Notes under the pieces: generated by a model
Databases searched by the model: none
Told to the model about the DNA's origin: nothing
What the model saw: the letters and a program-made list of their open reading frames with translations, nothing else
Part shown: piece after piece, positions 19,617 through 32,400 of the stretch
Layout: every line of letters starts with the position of its first letter
How positions within the stretch are numbered: position 1 is the first letter of the stretch
Made by a program: the position numbers and the translations under genes
Source of the DNA: Pardosa pseudoannulata
Taxonomy: Eukaryota; Arthropoda; Arachnida; Araneae; Lycosidae
Direction of reading: 5' to 3'
Assembly: GCA_032207245.1 (NCBI GenBank)
Contig: CM063507.1
Span: forward strand, 90,240,305 to 90,304,304
DNA: 64,000 nucleotides

Positions 19617-22600
19617 TTAGATGAGATTTAAGACACCAGTGCGATACAGAAAATCAAATAATTTGGGATGAGGAGTCTCGCCCAAAAGTTCATTCAAATC
19701 AGGGTGAGAAGTTTTAAAATATATATAATAAAAACGTTTTAAATTAGTACATGATGTTAAAATATGATGAATAGTAAGATCAGTATGACAAATGGAACAT
19801 TGTGGAGTAGGCTCAGCACATAGCAAATGTTTATGAGGGACTCTACTATGACCAATGCGAAGACGAGTTAGTACGACATCCATTTTTCGATTTCTGAGAG
19901 GTGGCCAAATAGAGATAGATGACCGATTGGAGTATAATTTATTTCGTGTTTCAGTGTTCCATTCGGCATTCCAGTTTACATTGGTGATTCGAGATATTGC
20001 TTTTTTAATATCACTATATGGCAGAGGACCGGTGTAAAATGTAGTTGCCTGTCTCGCTAAATCGTCAGCTATTTCATTGCCGCAAATACCGACGTGACCG
20101 GGAACCCAACAAAAGAGTACATGAAATCCACGCCGCGAAAGATTTTTGTGCAATTGGGTGATCAGAGAAATATAACTATGAGTATTGCAATCAGTTTTGA
20201 GACTTTCCAAGACGCTCATTGAGTCCGAGTAGATTATAAAGGATCTATTATTCCTTGAAGAAATGTACCTTAGAGCTTCGTATATAGCAATTGCTTCGGC
20301 AGTAAATATGGAAAAAAGAGGGTGAAGACTGTAGCTAACAGCGCCAGAGTCACTACAATAGGCAAAGCCAGCAAAATCCTCAGATTTTGAGCCGTCCGTA
20401 TAAATGCCCTCATAGTTAGGATATTGAGCGTTAAATGAACTGAATATTTGCTGGTAAATATGCGGGTCCGTGTTTTCTTTTGTAAAACCCTTAAAGGGTT
20501 GAAGATAGTGAATATTATGGTTCTCCCAAGGTGGTGTTTGAAATAAGAGGCGAGGTGAAATATCAATGTTAGCAAGCTCCGTATCTTTGAGACTATTCCG
20601 AATTCTAAAACCAAATGAAGGAATGGAGTATGGGCGATTAAAATAAAGACGATCCAGATGATTATCTAAAAATAACTTTTTCAATGGGTGTGACTGGTGG
20701 GAGATGATACGAAAATAAATATTAACAGATATATTATGACGTATATGATGGAGAGATGGTTCATGACATGTTACATAAAGGCTTTGAATGGGTGAAGTTT
20801 TAAAAGCACCGGAGCAGATCCGAAGAGCGGAATGATGCACCGTGTCAAGTTTTCTTAAAAGAGATGTGCGAGCAGAGCCATAAACGCAGCAAGCATAGTC
20901 AATTCTTGACCGGATGACAGCACGGTATATTCGAAGCATGGCATCACGGTCCGCACCCCAAGAAGTATTAGATAGTACTTTTAAAAGATTTAGGCTCTTT
21001 TCACACTTTGTACGGAGATAGGAAACGTGGTTAGCAAATGTAAGTTTTTTGTCAAGATAAATACCTAAAAATTTAACACAATCGTGAACGTCAATTTTAA
21101 AAGATTCCAAGAAAAGTTCCGGGTCAGGATGGAGTCCACGTTTACGGCAAAAATGCACGCAAGTCGTCTTCTCCCCAGATATTTTAAAACCATTTATATT
21201 GCACCACTTAACAATTCGATTAATTGAGTTTTGCAATTGCCGTTCAATAAAACGAATGTCTTTGCCTGCTGCGGAGATCTGCAGGTCGTCAACATATAAA
21301 CATGCATTCACAATTGAAGGGATTTGAGTTAATATATCATTTACCTTTAGAGAAAAAAGGGTAACACTAAGGACAGATCCTTGAGGAACACCCTCTTCCT
21401 GAATAAAGCAGTTAGATAGCGTGCCGTTGATCCGAACTTTAAACTCACGATGAGCCAGGAAATTTTTAATAAAATATGGCAAGTTGCCACGAAAGCCTAA
21501 ACGATAGAGATCCCGAAGAATGCCATACCTCCAAGTATGGTCATAAGCTTTCTCTATGTCAAAAAATATTGATATTAAATGGTTTCCTCTCAAGAAGGCA
21601 TTCCGAATTTGGGTTTCGAGATATAGGATGTTATCAACAGTTGATCTATTTTTCCTAAATCCACTCTGAAATGGATGAATATGATACTCTTTTTCTAAGA
21701 TGTATACCAGGCGAATATTTACCATTTTTTCCAGGAGTTTGCAAAGGCAACTTGTAAGAGCAATGGGACGGTAGTTGCATGGATTGGTGGGATCTTTACC
21801 AGGTTTGGCTATGGGAATAACGATTGCTTGAGTCCAGGAAAACGGAAAGGTATTTTCCAACCAGATTCTATTGTAGAGATGTAAAAGACTCATAAGAGAG
21901 CTGCGAGAGAGGTGTTTTATCATTTTAAAGGATACGGAATCGGGACCTGGGGAAGTATCTCCAGACTGACGTAAGCAGAAGAGTAATTCTTGAAGGTTAA
22001 AAGGACTATTGTATGGCAAGTTTGATGATGCTTTAAAGTTTAAGTTTTGTCTTTCAGACAGCGTCTTGTATGACTGGAAATCTTTCGAATACGATAGTTT
22101 ACTTGAGGCACAGGCAAAGGTTTCACCAATTGTGTCTGTAATGTCATTGATACTAGAAATGATTTTTCCATTATAAGAAAGACAGGTAATTGGATTATTA
22201 TAGTAAAGGCCCATTGCTCTTTTAGCCTTTGACCATAGTTCCTTGCTGGAGGTAGATGTCGTGATACTAGATACATATTTCATCCACGATTCTCTTTGAC
22301 AACGGCGTCTGACTTTTCTTGCAATTGCTTTGGTTTTATTATAAATGATCAGGTTTTCAGTAGTGGGGTATCTCCGAAAGATACTCCATGCCTTCTGCTG
22401 CTGTTTTTTGGAGTAAAGGCAATCCGAGTTCCACCACGGTTTTTTTATTTTTTCTTACTGAAGAGCAGGATTTTGGAATGGTAGCGTCTGCCGCTTTAAT
22501 GATAGTGGAGGTTACCTTATCGACTGTTTCATCTATAGTTCCGGTGATTATGTCAGGAGTTATAGCTGCGAGATAAGAGAAAGAAGGCCAGTCTGCACTT

Positions 22601-23295
22601 TTTTCTATGTACCTAATTTGTTGAGTATTGCGAGAATGGTGGTAGAGCGGAGACAGAAATATCGGAAAATGATCGCTGTTGTGAAGGTCACTTGAAACAA
22701 AAAAAGAGTAAAAGGAATAAACTGAGGGAGAACATATTGCAAGGTCTATGGCATGGAAACTTTTGGTAGGCTTGTGGAAATAGGTGTTATCCCCGTTGTT
22801 GAGTATACATAGGGAAAAATCGGATATAAGTGATTCAATTATTTGGCCTCTATTGTTGACTTCAGGACCACCCCAAAGAGGGCTATGGGCGTTGAAGTCG
22901 CCGAGCAGGATTATTGGAGGTGGAAGTTGGTTAATTAAATTTGTGAGGTGACGTAAATTAATTGGTTCATTGGGGGGTAAATACAAACTGCAAATAGTAG
23001 TGAGGCATTTTAGACGGACTCGTGCGGCAACGGCTTGAAGATTGGTATTAAGGTTCAGAACCTGAAAAGGTATGGTATTTGATATGATAAGTGCAACACC
23101 ACCAGAAGCTTTATTGCCAAGTTCGTAGTCATTTCTTAATATGGTGTGGTTACGGATTTTTGGGATTTTAATCTGAGGATGTAAAAAGGTTTCTTGTAAT
23201 GCAAAACAAGCGGGATTGTGGTCGTGAATTAAGATGTGCAGATCGTCGATTTTGTTGAGAAAACCGTGGCAATTCCAGGAAAGCAGCAGGGCCAT
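19617..23295 (-). pseudogene. LINE ORF2: AP endonuclease, RT, RNase H (one frameshift)
   Basis: Starts at 23295 with LLSWNCHGFLNK. The endonuclease shows LQETFL, LLGDFNAHSPLWGG and NSDHFPIF, all catalytic blocks. The frame breaks at a 7-T run (22440-22446): on the minus strand the endonuclease frame ends in unrelated residues at 22357, while another frame continues KPWWNSD-like sequence into the 888-aa ORF 22283-19617. The RT carries FFDIEKAYDHTW and CLYVDDLQI (YVDD 21285-21296). RNase H shows IYTDGSKS, FTAEAIAIYEAL, IYSDSMSVLESL and WVPGHVGICGNEIADDLAR, a full Asp-Glu-Asp-Asp set. A CSICHTDLTIHHILTSC zinc motif near 19800 closes the protein. The domain set supports target-primed reverse transcription. 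Confidence 0.93.
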
Positions 23296-23297
23296 GA

Positions 23298-24396
23298 TTA
23301 AAAGGGATTAAATGTATTAGACGATGTTTGCGTGGTTCCCTTCGAATGATTGGGAGATTCAATATCTGACTGGTCCATAGACTCGTCCGAGACTTCCGAG
23401 TCTGAAGGATTTAAAGTTAAAATTGAGTCGTCGACATGCGGCTGAGGAGGGATATTTTTATGTTTAAAACGGGTTTGTTTCCGATTAAAACTCGATTCTT
23501 TCGGAATTTGAGGTCTATTTTCAGTGGCTTTTTTATTGGGCTTTTTTTCTTTACGGAAAGAATCCTGCGTAACTGGTTCAGAGGCTTCTATCGAAATTGG
23601 GTGCTTAATCTTTTTCGATTGTGAGGATATAGGGAGAGTAATTACTTTAACCGGTAGGTCAGTTTGGATGGCTATGGATTTAGTTGATTTTATGGCGGCA
23701 GAATAAGATAGTCCAGGTTTCGGGGTTTGAGATTTCACTATTTTGCGAGCTTCAAAGTATGAGATATTCTGTTTTATTTTCAGAGTTTGAATTTCCTTTT
23801 CGATTTTCGTAGTTAGGACATGAACGTGAATATGAGGGATGGTCGCCTTTGCAATTTATACATTTACATGGTGCAGTACATTCTTCGCTGCTGTGACCGA
23901 TGACGGAACAGCGCGCACAGGTCAAAGACCCACGGCAGGAAGTCTGCGAATGTCCAAATCGTTGACATTTGAAACATCGCAATGGGTTTGGGATATAGGG
24001 TCTAACAGGGCAGTTTAAGTATCCTGCTTTTATGGAAGTGGGGAGTTTTGGTAGTTCAAAGGTTAAGATAACGTGCTTTGTTTTGATTTCTCTATTTTCT
24101 CTTCTTATGGTTATTCGGCGGACAGCAATAACATTTTGGGATTTCAGATTTTCTAGAATTTCTGATTCAGATACGTTTTGTAGTTCAGTTTCAGAGATGA
24201 CGCCTCGGGATTGATTTAAACTTTTGTGTATGTCTACAGAAACAGTTCTATTGCCAAAGGTTTTTAATTTAGTGATATTCACGGCTTGATTGTTATTGAT
24301 AACCTCCACAAGAAGGTCGCCAGATTGCAATTTTTTTACAGTTCGGACTTCACCTACATGAGACTGAATGACTTTATGAATTAGAAAGGGCGACAT
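23298..24396 (-). pseudogene. LINE ORF1: gag-like RNA-binding protein (one frameshift)
   Basis: The first ORF (24396-23752) has an RRM-like N-terminal part (VKKLQSGDLLVEV) and a cysteine array CFKCQRFGHSQTSC, CARCSVIGHSSEEC, CKCINCKGDHPSYSRSC, i.e. two CCHC knuckles plus a related third. A 1-bp indel near 23797-23805 moves the continuation (EARKIV just before MKSQTPKPGLSYSAA) into the frame of 23738-23298, a Ser/Lys-rich disordered tail. The body is open upstream of the ATG at 24394-24396 as far as the T64 tract, so the true N-terminus may begin beyond it (possibly the ATG at 24563). Confidence 0.85.
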
Positions 24397-24422
24397 ATCA
24401 TTAAAATTTCCTTCAGTACGTT

Positions 24423-24428
<6 letters not shown>

Positions 24429-24492
<64 letters not shown>
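24429..24492. repeat. A64 homopolymer inside the LINE
   Basis: Sixty-four consecutive A on the plus strand (T on the element strand) between the 5' UTR and the ORF1 body. It is not the element's tail, which is at the other end. Confidence 0.95.
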
Positions 24493-24493
<1 letters not shown>

Positions 24494-25118
24494 GAAATAC
24501 AGTATTTGTAGCATTAAGCATACACGACTCATTGACGGGGGAATGTGTTTTTAAAGTACCCATATTAAAGATTTTAGAGATTCGGACCCGACCGCACCAC
24601 CCACCATGGAGCCCAACAAGGGGATGCAGGGTTCTGCACCAGTGCTAGCCGGGTCTATACGCGCACAGCCAAGAGACCGATTGCTTGAACCGTAGCAGAT
24701 GACAACGTCTAATCCACCAGCCGATTGATGAGCACCGGAACTTACGCACCCCCCGTTTACTCGAAGCCGAGGCCAAAGCAATGTGTTGAAACCTCCCCGC
24801 ATAAATGGAAATTCCATTCTGATGATTCCCCTACGGGGAAGCCCCTCAATTACCAGGATCCCCATTTCCGAGGACACGGGTATCCACGCACGGCAAACAC
24901 GTGGGCAGTTTAAACGCCAAGAGGAGCAAGAGACAGCAGAGCGGAAACAGCTGCTCAAGGGGTGCCCTCACATCATAAGAGGAAACCGCAACGAGGGAGA
25001 AGGATAAGAATAAAGTAGAAGGGAAGAGGAGAGTAGAAAAGAAATGAGAAAAGATCGCTGGGGTACCTCGGGATTGCGAAACCCGTGTTTACCTAAAGTA
25101 GGTAAACCCCCTGAGGGG
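24493..25118 (-). promoter_or_regulatory. LINE 5' UTR / internal promoter region
   Basis: GC-richer than its surroundings. ORFs here lack family resemblance. LINEs normally carry an internal promoter in this position; no specific motif could be assigned. The extreme 5' end reads ACCCCTCAGGGGGTTTACC on the element strand and contains a CCCCTCAGGGG palindrome. Confidence 0.6.
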
Positions 25119-25131
25119 TAATGCTTTGTTG
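25119..25131. repeat. LINE target-site duplication, right
   Basis: TAATGCTTTGTTG, identical to 19393-19405. Confidence 0.9.
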
Positions 25132-27065
25132 AAACTATTAATGTTATAATTGATGAGAGCAAAATTGGGGTAAAAACGTTGTTCGGTAAAAATCAGTGTT
25201 GTGAATATGCTATATTCAGAAATGATAGGGAATTAATTTATCGTCAAGAAATAGTGTATCCCGAAACGAAAGTAAAAGAGGAAACATTAGATATTTCAAA
25301 GTGGGCAAGAAATCAAGTTCCTAGAACATCGAGTAATCAGACTGATGTATACTATTTTCCGCCTAATACAAATATCAGACTTAGGTCTAAAAATGAAGTT
25401 GAAAAGTACTGTAAAGAGTAGGAATACAATATGTCAATGATGTCTTTCTTTTAAGCCAGAACCAATATCAAAAACTAAAGAAATTCTTGACAATCAGAAT
25501 GAAAATTATAATGTAAATTTGGAGGATATATATCGCGCTGAGGTCTATAATGATGAAGAACCAAAAAGGTATGAAGACTTGAATAATTTTCCAAATAAGA
25601 ATGAATGGGAAAAAGCCATGTCAGTTGAGATTGACATGATGAATAAAAGAAAAGTTTGGATTTTAGTAACTCCCCCGCCTAATGTAAATATTTTAGGTAG
25701 TCGCTGGGTATATACAATAAAAAAAGATGATCAAAATAACATTGAAAAATATAAAGCCAGGTTAATAGCTCAAGGATATAAACAGAAATTTCTTGCTGAT
25801 TACACAGATACATTTTACCCTGTTGTAAATTTTGCTATCATAAGACTAAGTTTTATAATGTTAGTAAGTGTAATGTTTTGGAAACATCCTCATTTAGATA
25901 TAAAATCAGCTACTTTATACGGAACGTTAGCAGAACCTGTATACATGCTGCAAACAAAAGGTTTTGAGATTAAAGGAGAGGGAAATAAAATTTGTAAGTA
26001 AAGTAAAGCAATTTATGGATTACATCAGAGTGGTAGGGTTTGGAATGCCGAATTAGATTATATTTTAAAGAAAATTGGATTTCAAAATTTACTTTTGTGC
26101 AACTGTGTTTATAAGTTAAGAAAATATGTAGTTTTGTTAGTATACGTAGACGACTTAATTTTATTTGGTAAAACAAAATGTATTACAAGATGCAATCAAT
26201 TTGCTTAAAAGTAACTTAGATGTGCCTGATTTGGAAAAGATTCATCATTTATTGGGAGCTAGATTTTAATGTATAAATGGGAATGTATTTCTTCATCAAA
26301 GTACGTACATAGGATTAATTAAAAAAATTAGAAGGATTGCCAAGAACGAGTGTAAACTTGCCTTTTAAACCAGGAATAAAATTTTTGAACAAAGTCAAAG
26401 AAGTTGAAATTTTTTAAAGTAAAGTGATGAAATGTTATCCTTATCGTACATTGATAGGATGTTTATCATTTAATGCAAACAGAAGTAGGCCTGATATTTC
26501 ATTTGCCGTAAATACGATGTCTCAATTTTGTAATTCTTATACTTATCAACATTGGACTATTGTAGTAAATATTGCGAATTACGTGTTTAATATTAAAACT
26601 TAAAAATAAATATATCAAAAACAAATAATTCTCAGTTAAAAGCATATTGTGATGCCAGGTGGGGTTTCCACTTAACTAACATACATAGTTCAAGGGGATA
26701 TATAATGTATTTTGCAGGTATTCCTTTTAGTTGGAAAACAAGTAAATAAAAATATATACCACTAAATTCGATGGAGTGTGAATTGGTTTCCTTAACTGAA
26801 AGTGTGAAAGAATTGATATGGTATTGTAATGTAATTGAAGAATGTAAACTCTTGCCAAATGTAAATGTACATGTACCAGTACAATATTGTGATAACCAGG
26901 CAGCAATATGCTTTTCTAAAAATCTCGTTGAAAAAAAAATAAAACTAAACACATCCGTATAAAATACAAATTGATTAGACAACAGTCAGAAGAAAATTTA
27001 TTTATTTTAAAATATATTGATAGTAAAAATAATTTAACGGACTTCCTTACATAACCATTAACTTC
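25132..27065 (+). pseudogene. second Ty1/copia element: linker, RT and RNase H part
   Basis: Resumes the element split at 19392: VETINVIIDESKIGVK at about 25132-25180, then the RT with EWEKAMSVEIDMMNKRKVW and GSRWVYTIKKD (ORF 25519-26001), SKAIYGLHQSGRVW and VYVDDLILF near 26140-26170, both out of frame with each other. RNase H shows MECELVSLTESVKELIW and YCDNQAAICFSKN (ORF 26771-26962). The polyprotein end is visible as YIDSKNNLTDFLT just before 27060. Numerous stops. It is closely related in order and motif spelling to the copia at 8473-14322 but clearly a different lineage. Confidence 0.88.
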
Positions 27066-27935
27066 CTGTGGACGACTTCGGCCCATACCCGCCAAAGAAC
27101 TTAAAGACGGGCTTGGCCGGAAGGATAAAAAATAAAGGTGATAGATTTATCTAGCAGGGGTTTTCTTTTCACTTACCCCGTCTTTATGAGCAGTTGACAA
27201 TTTGATTGATTATTGCCTGTAGCAAAGCTTGACCACATTTTTAGGTGTTTTCCTTAGCAATGAATTTTTACTTTCTTTTTATTCTCTAAGATAATTCTAA
27301 ACTTATATTAAGCTAATATTTTGAAGTTTAGTTTAAATGTATTTTATATATACATAAGCTAGTTAAAATTATAGATTTATAGTGAAACAATTTTGTTTTT
27401 ATTATTGATTCAATGCATTATTTTTTCTCTTAAATGAATTTTATTGATAACGTAGTGAAAATATAAGAATTGAGTTATGATAGCAGAATGTATTTCAGAG
27501 TGAGGTTTTTCGGGAGGGGGGGGAGGATACTAACTGGTTATTTATCAAATTTGATATTTTTATGTATACACACACACTCACATACACAAATGTACAATAG
27601 TTGCTCAACTTTTCTAAATACAACTAATTTCTTCCTTGAATATTAAAAGCTTTCTGTTCTTCGCTTATTAAGTAATACTTTACAAATGGTTTTAAAACTT
27701 TAATTCCGACATACACCTGCCCATCAATTTATTTTCAACTCCGTACTTACTGAAATATATTAAAAACATGAGTATATTATAGAACAGGTTGATTAGTTTT
27801 CATCATGTATCTTTTGGACAGCAGTTTCCACCTGGGGAAGTAAAGAAACACAATCTATTTAAGATGACATCTGTGACCCTTTTACTTCATTCATGGCTCC
27901 GGAGTCCATTTTCCGGGAAGAAGGGTTTTAAGTTT
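27066..27935. other. AT-rich flank, no gene
   Basis: Possible 3' UTR of the second copia copy. A GGGAGGGGGGGGAGGA purine tract at about 27512-27527 could be its polypurine tract or a G-quadruplex former, but no LTR follows that I can match elsewhere. A CACACACTCACATACACA run lies at about 27570. Confidence 0.4.
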
Positions 27936-28105
27936 AGGTTTGGTTTGGAGCGCTACGGTCTGTTGTTTTGCACACGAGGGCTAATGAGACCAGGACCTAC
28001 AGCTTAAAGCCGATTCCGAACGGCTACAAACATCCATGCCCGCAGTGGGATTCGAAACCAGGAACTCCGGTTTCGAAGAGCAGCGCTCTACCATTCGAAC
28101 ATCGT
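27936..28105 (-). repeat. tRNA-derived SINE (minus strand)
   Basis: The reverse complement contains the box-B-like GGTTTCGAATCCCACTG and the family body GGCTTTAAGCTGTAGGTCCTG, ending in a short CCAAA repeat at 27936-27950. Same family as 33382, 52366, 54891, 30347 and 56240. Confidence 0.8.
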
Positions 28106-29189
28106 TCCCGGGAAGAAGGGAGATGGGTCATTTTGCAGGAAGAAGCGAAAGAAATTGGGATAATGGGGCAGTCCATTTTACATTTTCACCTGCTGAAAAC
28201 TTAAGGACTTAAGGATAGTAAAATCATCTGCTCTTGTCGTCCTTAAAGAGTTAATTTTGGATAAAATAAACTTTTTCTTAGAAATGTATTTTGATAATGT
28301 CCTGCCAAATGGGGCCGAGTGTGAGCAACTTTAGGTTGGCAGCACATAATCGATATGTAAATTGTTTCTTTAAATAAACCAATAGGAACTGCTACTTCGT
28401 TATGTTTTTTTTTTGTATATATACGTGTTTACTTCATATCACATTGATGGATTTATGTTCGCCTGTATATTTTGTGTTTATTATTTTAGTTATAAAAATA
28501 AATATATTTAAAATAATAAGCTGTCTCTGAATGATTGTCCACCCGTCAAAACTAATAACATAATAAAGTAATTTTCTATTATTTTTGCAAAACAAATGCA
28601 ATATAATAACAATAATGAATATATAGATACTTTATTTATATACATCCCAGCTCAAACCCATATAACTATTCTAGCAGAGTGTTTCATGTTTTTCTTTCAT
28701 AGTAATCGAAAGCTATTAAAATAATGCTATGTAGGTAGTAAAGACATTTTAATCTCGGTATTATTAATTCCAACAAAATCTAATTAAAATTAGAAAACAG
28801 AGGCACATTAGAAGTCCATGTTATGAAGCATAGAGCCATCTAAGAAACTGTTTGAAATAATACTTTATATAGAGGAAAAAGGTTTAATGACCATTGAAGA
28901 TAATTTAAAGTATTTAAATTCTATATTCAAACGGCCTGAAAAGAAAAAAACTAGAACAAAACTTTATAAATCCTTCAAAAATTAGAGAAAAATTTACTTA
29001 AAAATTAAAATTTTCAACATAATTTTAACATAGCCGACAACACCTGCTTGAAAACGAAAACATTACTTAGGGAATTAATAAAATTAACACTCCTTTTAAA
29101 TTCGAAATTTTAGATAGTTATATATTATAGAGAAATGTTACTTTAAAAAATAACCAATTTGAATAATTAAAATAATAAAAATTTTTCAG
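28106..29189. other. AT-rich DNA, nothing identified
   Basis: No ORF, tRNA or element recognised on either strand. Confidence 0.4.
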
Positions 29190-29965
29190 AGATCTTTTGC
29201 AGCTTGCGGAATAGTATGTTTGTAGTCTCTCTCCTATTTGGCCGGGAAACGCATGCAAATGCGTTCCTTTTCCTAACTCTCAAGAAATGACGTCAATCTT
29301 CGCTTGCTTCGAGATCGCTTGTATACAGACGAAAAAACCACGGAGCATACGAAAAAAAAAAGAGATTAAGTAACCAAGATTAAATTATGATTAAAAGTTG
29401 AATTACGAGGAATGGGATCCGTGTATTTGGTAACAAATCCACGAGCGAACTGAGAAGACGGGCGCTACATGAGGAGAGAATTCGAAAATACTTTCTGGGT
29501 GCTAAGCGGACCTCCTGACTCCGGAATTAGTGAGGGTGGAACGAACCACACGGGCTGAAATCTAAGAAATAAGCAGGTGGGGAATTTGGCTCGTTGCACC
29601 AGATAAGACGGGAAACCGAAGGGAGCCGAAAAAGAACAGGAAATTTTGAGAGGCGACAATCCCAACCCTGGACCTCGGGACCATCACTAAAAAGTCATAG
29701 TGACGGAACTTTGGCCCACCCTGTCGAACCGTCGGGACCCCGCTTGCTAGAAAAAAGATTTGCTGAAGCTTCGCATTGTTCCAAGACCCAGAAAAAGCCC
29801 TAATAAAAAAAAATAAAAAAAAAGAAAGAAACCTGAGTTCCGAGAAGGACTGTGGTAATCTATTTGGAAGTCCCCTACAGTTTGCTGTGATGGTCAGCCC
29901 TTGAGGTCTGGCCTCGACTTACGCGAACCACAAAAAAAAAAAAAATAAAAAAAAAGAAGTAAATA
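29190..29965. other. unassigned GC-richer island
   Basis: Sharply less AT-rich than its flanks. It contains ATGCAAAT (29253-29260) and the palindrome TGACGTCA (29288-29295), which are octamer- and CRE-like words, and two A-rich tracts (29803-29832 and 29931-29956). The longest frames (29594-29803 plus, 29465-29665 minus) have no recognisable family. It could be a promoter/5' exon region or a decayed retroelement 5' end with A-rich tails. Confidence 0.3.
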
Positions 29966-30346
29966 AGACGAAGAAAATCTGCCAGACTATGACCCAGAGA
30001 ATGTTTCAAAAGGCCGCGACCTTCAAAAGTCTTCCATTCTTTTACTACACATACTCCTACATAATTTCACTGATGTTGATGCCTCATCCTAAGTTTTAAA
30101 AACTAACTAAAGTTTAATTTATTTTAATGCCAAATTTGCACTTTTATTAAACTTATTTAAACTAATAATTATAATAATAATTTTCCTTTACAATTGTATA
30201 AATTTTTTATGTCGTGAGTCAACTAAAGTGAGTATCTTATAGCGTCCAACATATTACTACTGTGCAGATGAAGCTGCTGCTTCTTAAAGCCACGACACTA
30301 TTTTATGTCTATGAAAATCTATAAAATCTAAGTCTATGAAAAGTTA

Positions 30347-30535
30347 ATTGGTTGGTTTGAAGCAATACGGTCTACTGTTTTTCTTCCATTGGACTTATGA
30401 GACCAGGATCTATTGCTTCGAATCGAATCCAAAAATCGCTGTTGACTTTGCAATAGGAACACAAAACCTCCACCAGCAAAGAGTACTCTACCAATTCGGT
30501 AATCTTCCAGCCCTTTCACAAGAAAGTGAATAATA
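30347..30535 (-). repeat. tRNA-derived SINE (minus strand), diverged
   Basis: TTGGTTGGTTTGAAGCAATACGGTC matches the family 3' end and ACTCTACCAATTCGG its box-A region, both reverse-complemented. The middle is strongly diverged. Confidence 0.65.
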
Positions 30536-32138
30536 AAATTAGCATTCTCATGGATTAAACATTTCTTGGCACGACTAAGTCTTATGCTTCTTTCCTAACA
30601 ATAAGAAAGAGGAATAAAAAAATATACTCCATTTAACAAAATACCTTTAAAATCACCTCACACTTCTTCTATACCTGTTTCTACTTCATTTTTGTTAAAA
30701 CGAGCCTTAGGTAAATGGTATTAGAGACACTGAATGTACTTTAAAAAGCGACCCGATGGGGTAAAGAAAGTTAGTAACACAGGGTCCATAAATTTTAGAA
30801 AAAAATTCATGATCTAGCAAAATATTAAGGCTGCTAATTAAAAGGGAAATTACCGCTTCCCTTTCCACTATTAACAACTATCCGTATCCTTCTACTGTTA
30901 TCAATTTAAGCTAAATTAGGTTTTTTTTGTTTTAAAGAATAATTTAAAATATGAGCCGTATTCTTTGAAAATGTTCAAAGTCCGTTGTGTCAAAAAAATA
31001 CACAAATGAAAAAAAAGTGAATATCATTTACTAGGAACTTTATATAAAAATAAATTTTATGTAAAATTACTAGTCTTATATGAAATTATCAAAATAGTAT
31101 AATAATATATATCATTATTTTTGAAATTATTCAAGTGCAAATCTTTAAATATCTCCATATAAAATAAAATTTACTTACACCATTTTCAGAGAAACCCGCT
31201 GAGATATATTTTACATATTAATCAGCTTTCTTATTTTTTCAAACATTTATAAATATTAAATTCTCAATCATCGGGGATTCTCAATCACGTGTAGATATTT
31301 TTAATATGTAATATAATATCCACATTTCAACAGGAAATTGTTCAGCGTTCCAGTAGATGCACTTCTTATAAAAATGCGTTATACAATTATTGTAAATTTT
31401 ACAAGGACATTTTACTGTATACAATAACAATAAAATTGTTTCTAACGTGAATTCGAAATAAGACTAAAACACATACGGAATTCAGACAATATCAGACACA
31501 GGTTTTAGTAAAATATTTAAAAATATAATACCTGTAATTATTCCCATAAAGTATAATTAGCTACGCTTTATGTCTTTTTCCTTGTTTTGTACCTGATTTT
31601 ACCAGACATTTTCTGAAGCTGTTATATTACAGAATACCGATCGTGTTGAAAATCAAAGTATATAAATTTCTATCGAATTTACTATATAGAATCTGTGTAT
31701 TACATATGTATGTATAGTAAGTGCCGTTAACATTTGCTACAAAATTTAACTAACATTAAAAAATTAGACTTGTTCTTTAATTAAACTATTTCGAAAAGAC
31801 ATTTTAATCTTTTCGATCAGATGTTCACGATAGAACCTTGGCTACTGTTGATTCAACACATGCGCAAACATTGTTCTAAATTTTGACCATTAAAATTCTT
31901 TAAAAAATCTTTTGATTCGACGAGGTTTTGTTTTACCATTTAAAGACCCCGTGCATTATTTCGAGGGGTTACAATGGCGAGATAAAATCGCTCTTTTAGG
32001 ATGTTTTCTTTCTTCTTTAAATTAAATTTTAAAAAGGGTTTCAGTAAAAAATTATATGCTAAAACTCTAAATCTTTTAAAAAAAGCTATTGCTCTTAATT
32101 CCTATAAATTTAGAATATAATTACTAAACTGTTGTTAA
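30536..32138. other. AT-rich DNA, nothing identified
   Basis: Only chance ORFs below 60 codons; no repeat family or RNA gene recognised. Confidence 0.4.
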
Positions 32139-32400
32139 TTACTTCCTATATCCGGTAAACAAAGATATAGTAAATACAATAGTTGTTCCGATGCAAAATA
32201 TTGCCAAAAATATAATGCCAAAAAATAATGCCAAATTTTTTTCTGGCAACCCTGGAGTATGTGAGAAGTTATAAAGTTTGTAGTTGTACGGAAACTCATA
32301 TTCTATTGATTTCTCTATTATGATGAATACAGTTACTGACAAATACGCTACGGACACCTTGAAAAGGTTGTCCAAATATGAACAGGACGCCAAAACAACT
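32139..32400 (-). CDS. possible terminal exon of a membrane protein
   Basis: An 84-residue open frame on the minus strand ends FTISLFTGYRK and a stop. It has two hydrophobic segments: VSVAYLSVTVFIII (about residues 13-26) and LALFFGIIFLAIFCIGTTIVF (about 55-75), separated by a polar loop. The upstream edge, CTTACAG at about 32401-32407, is a fair splice acceptor, so this may be a last coding exon of a multi-spanning protein. There is no ATG in frame and no upstream exon was found. It may also be chance: the region is AT-rich, which favours Phe/Ile codons. Confidence 0.3.

Larger units (their letters stand above)
19406..25118 (-). mobile_element. RNase H-bearing non-LTR retrotransposon (I-superfamily-like LINE), nearly full length
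   Basis: In sense order (minus): GC-rich 5' UTR, ORF1 with zinc knuckles, ORF2 with endonuclease, RT, RNase H and a terminal zinc motif, a 3' UTR with a stem-loop, and a CCAA-repeat tail. Perfect 13-bp target duplications flank it inside a copia relic. The RNase H domain separates it from Jockey and fits the I superfamily; the exact clade is not determined. Damage in the coding part is small: one likely 1-bp frameshift in each ORF and a 64-base homopolymer near the ORF1 start. Confidence 0.93.

Noticed and set aside
24551..25162. 135-codon minus ORF and plus ORFs in the LINE 5' region
   Set aside because: Open because of higher GC; no domain, and the position is that of a LINE 5' UTR.
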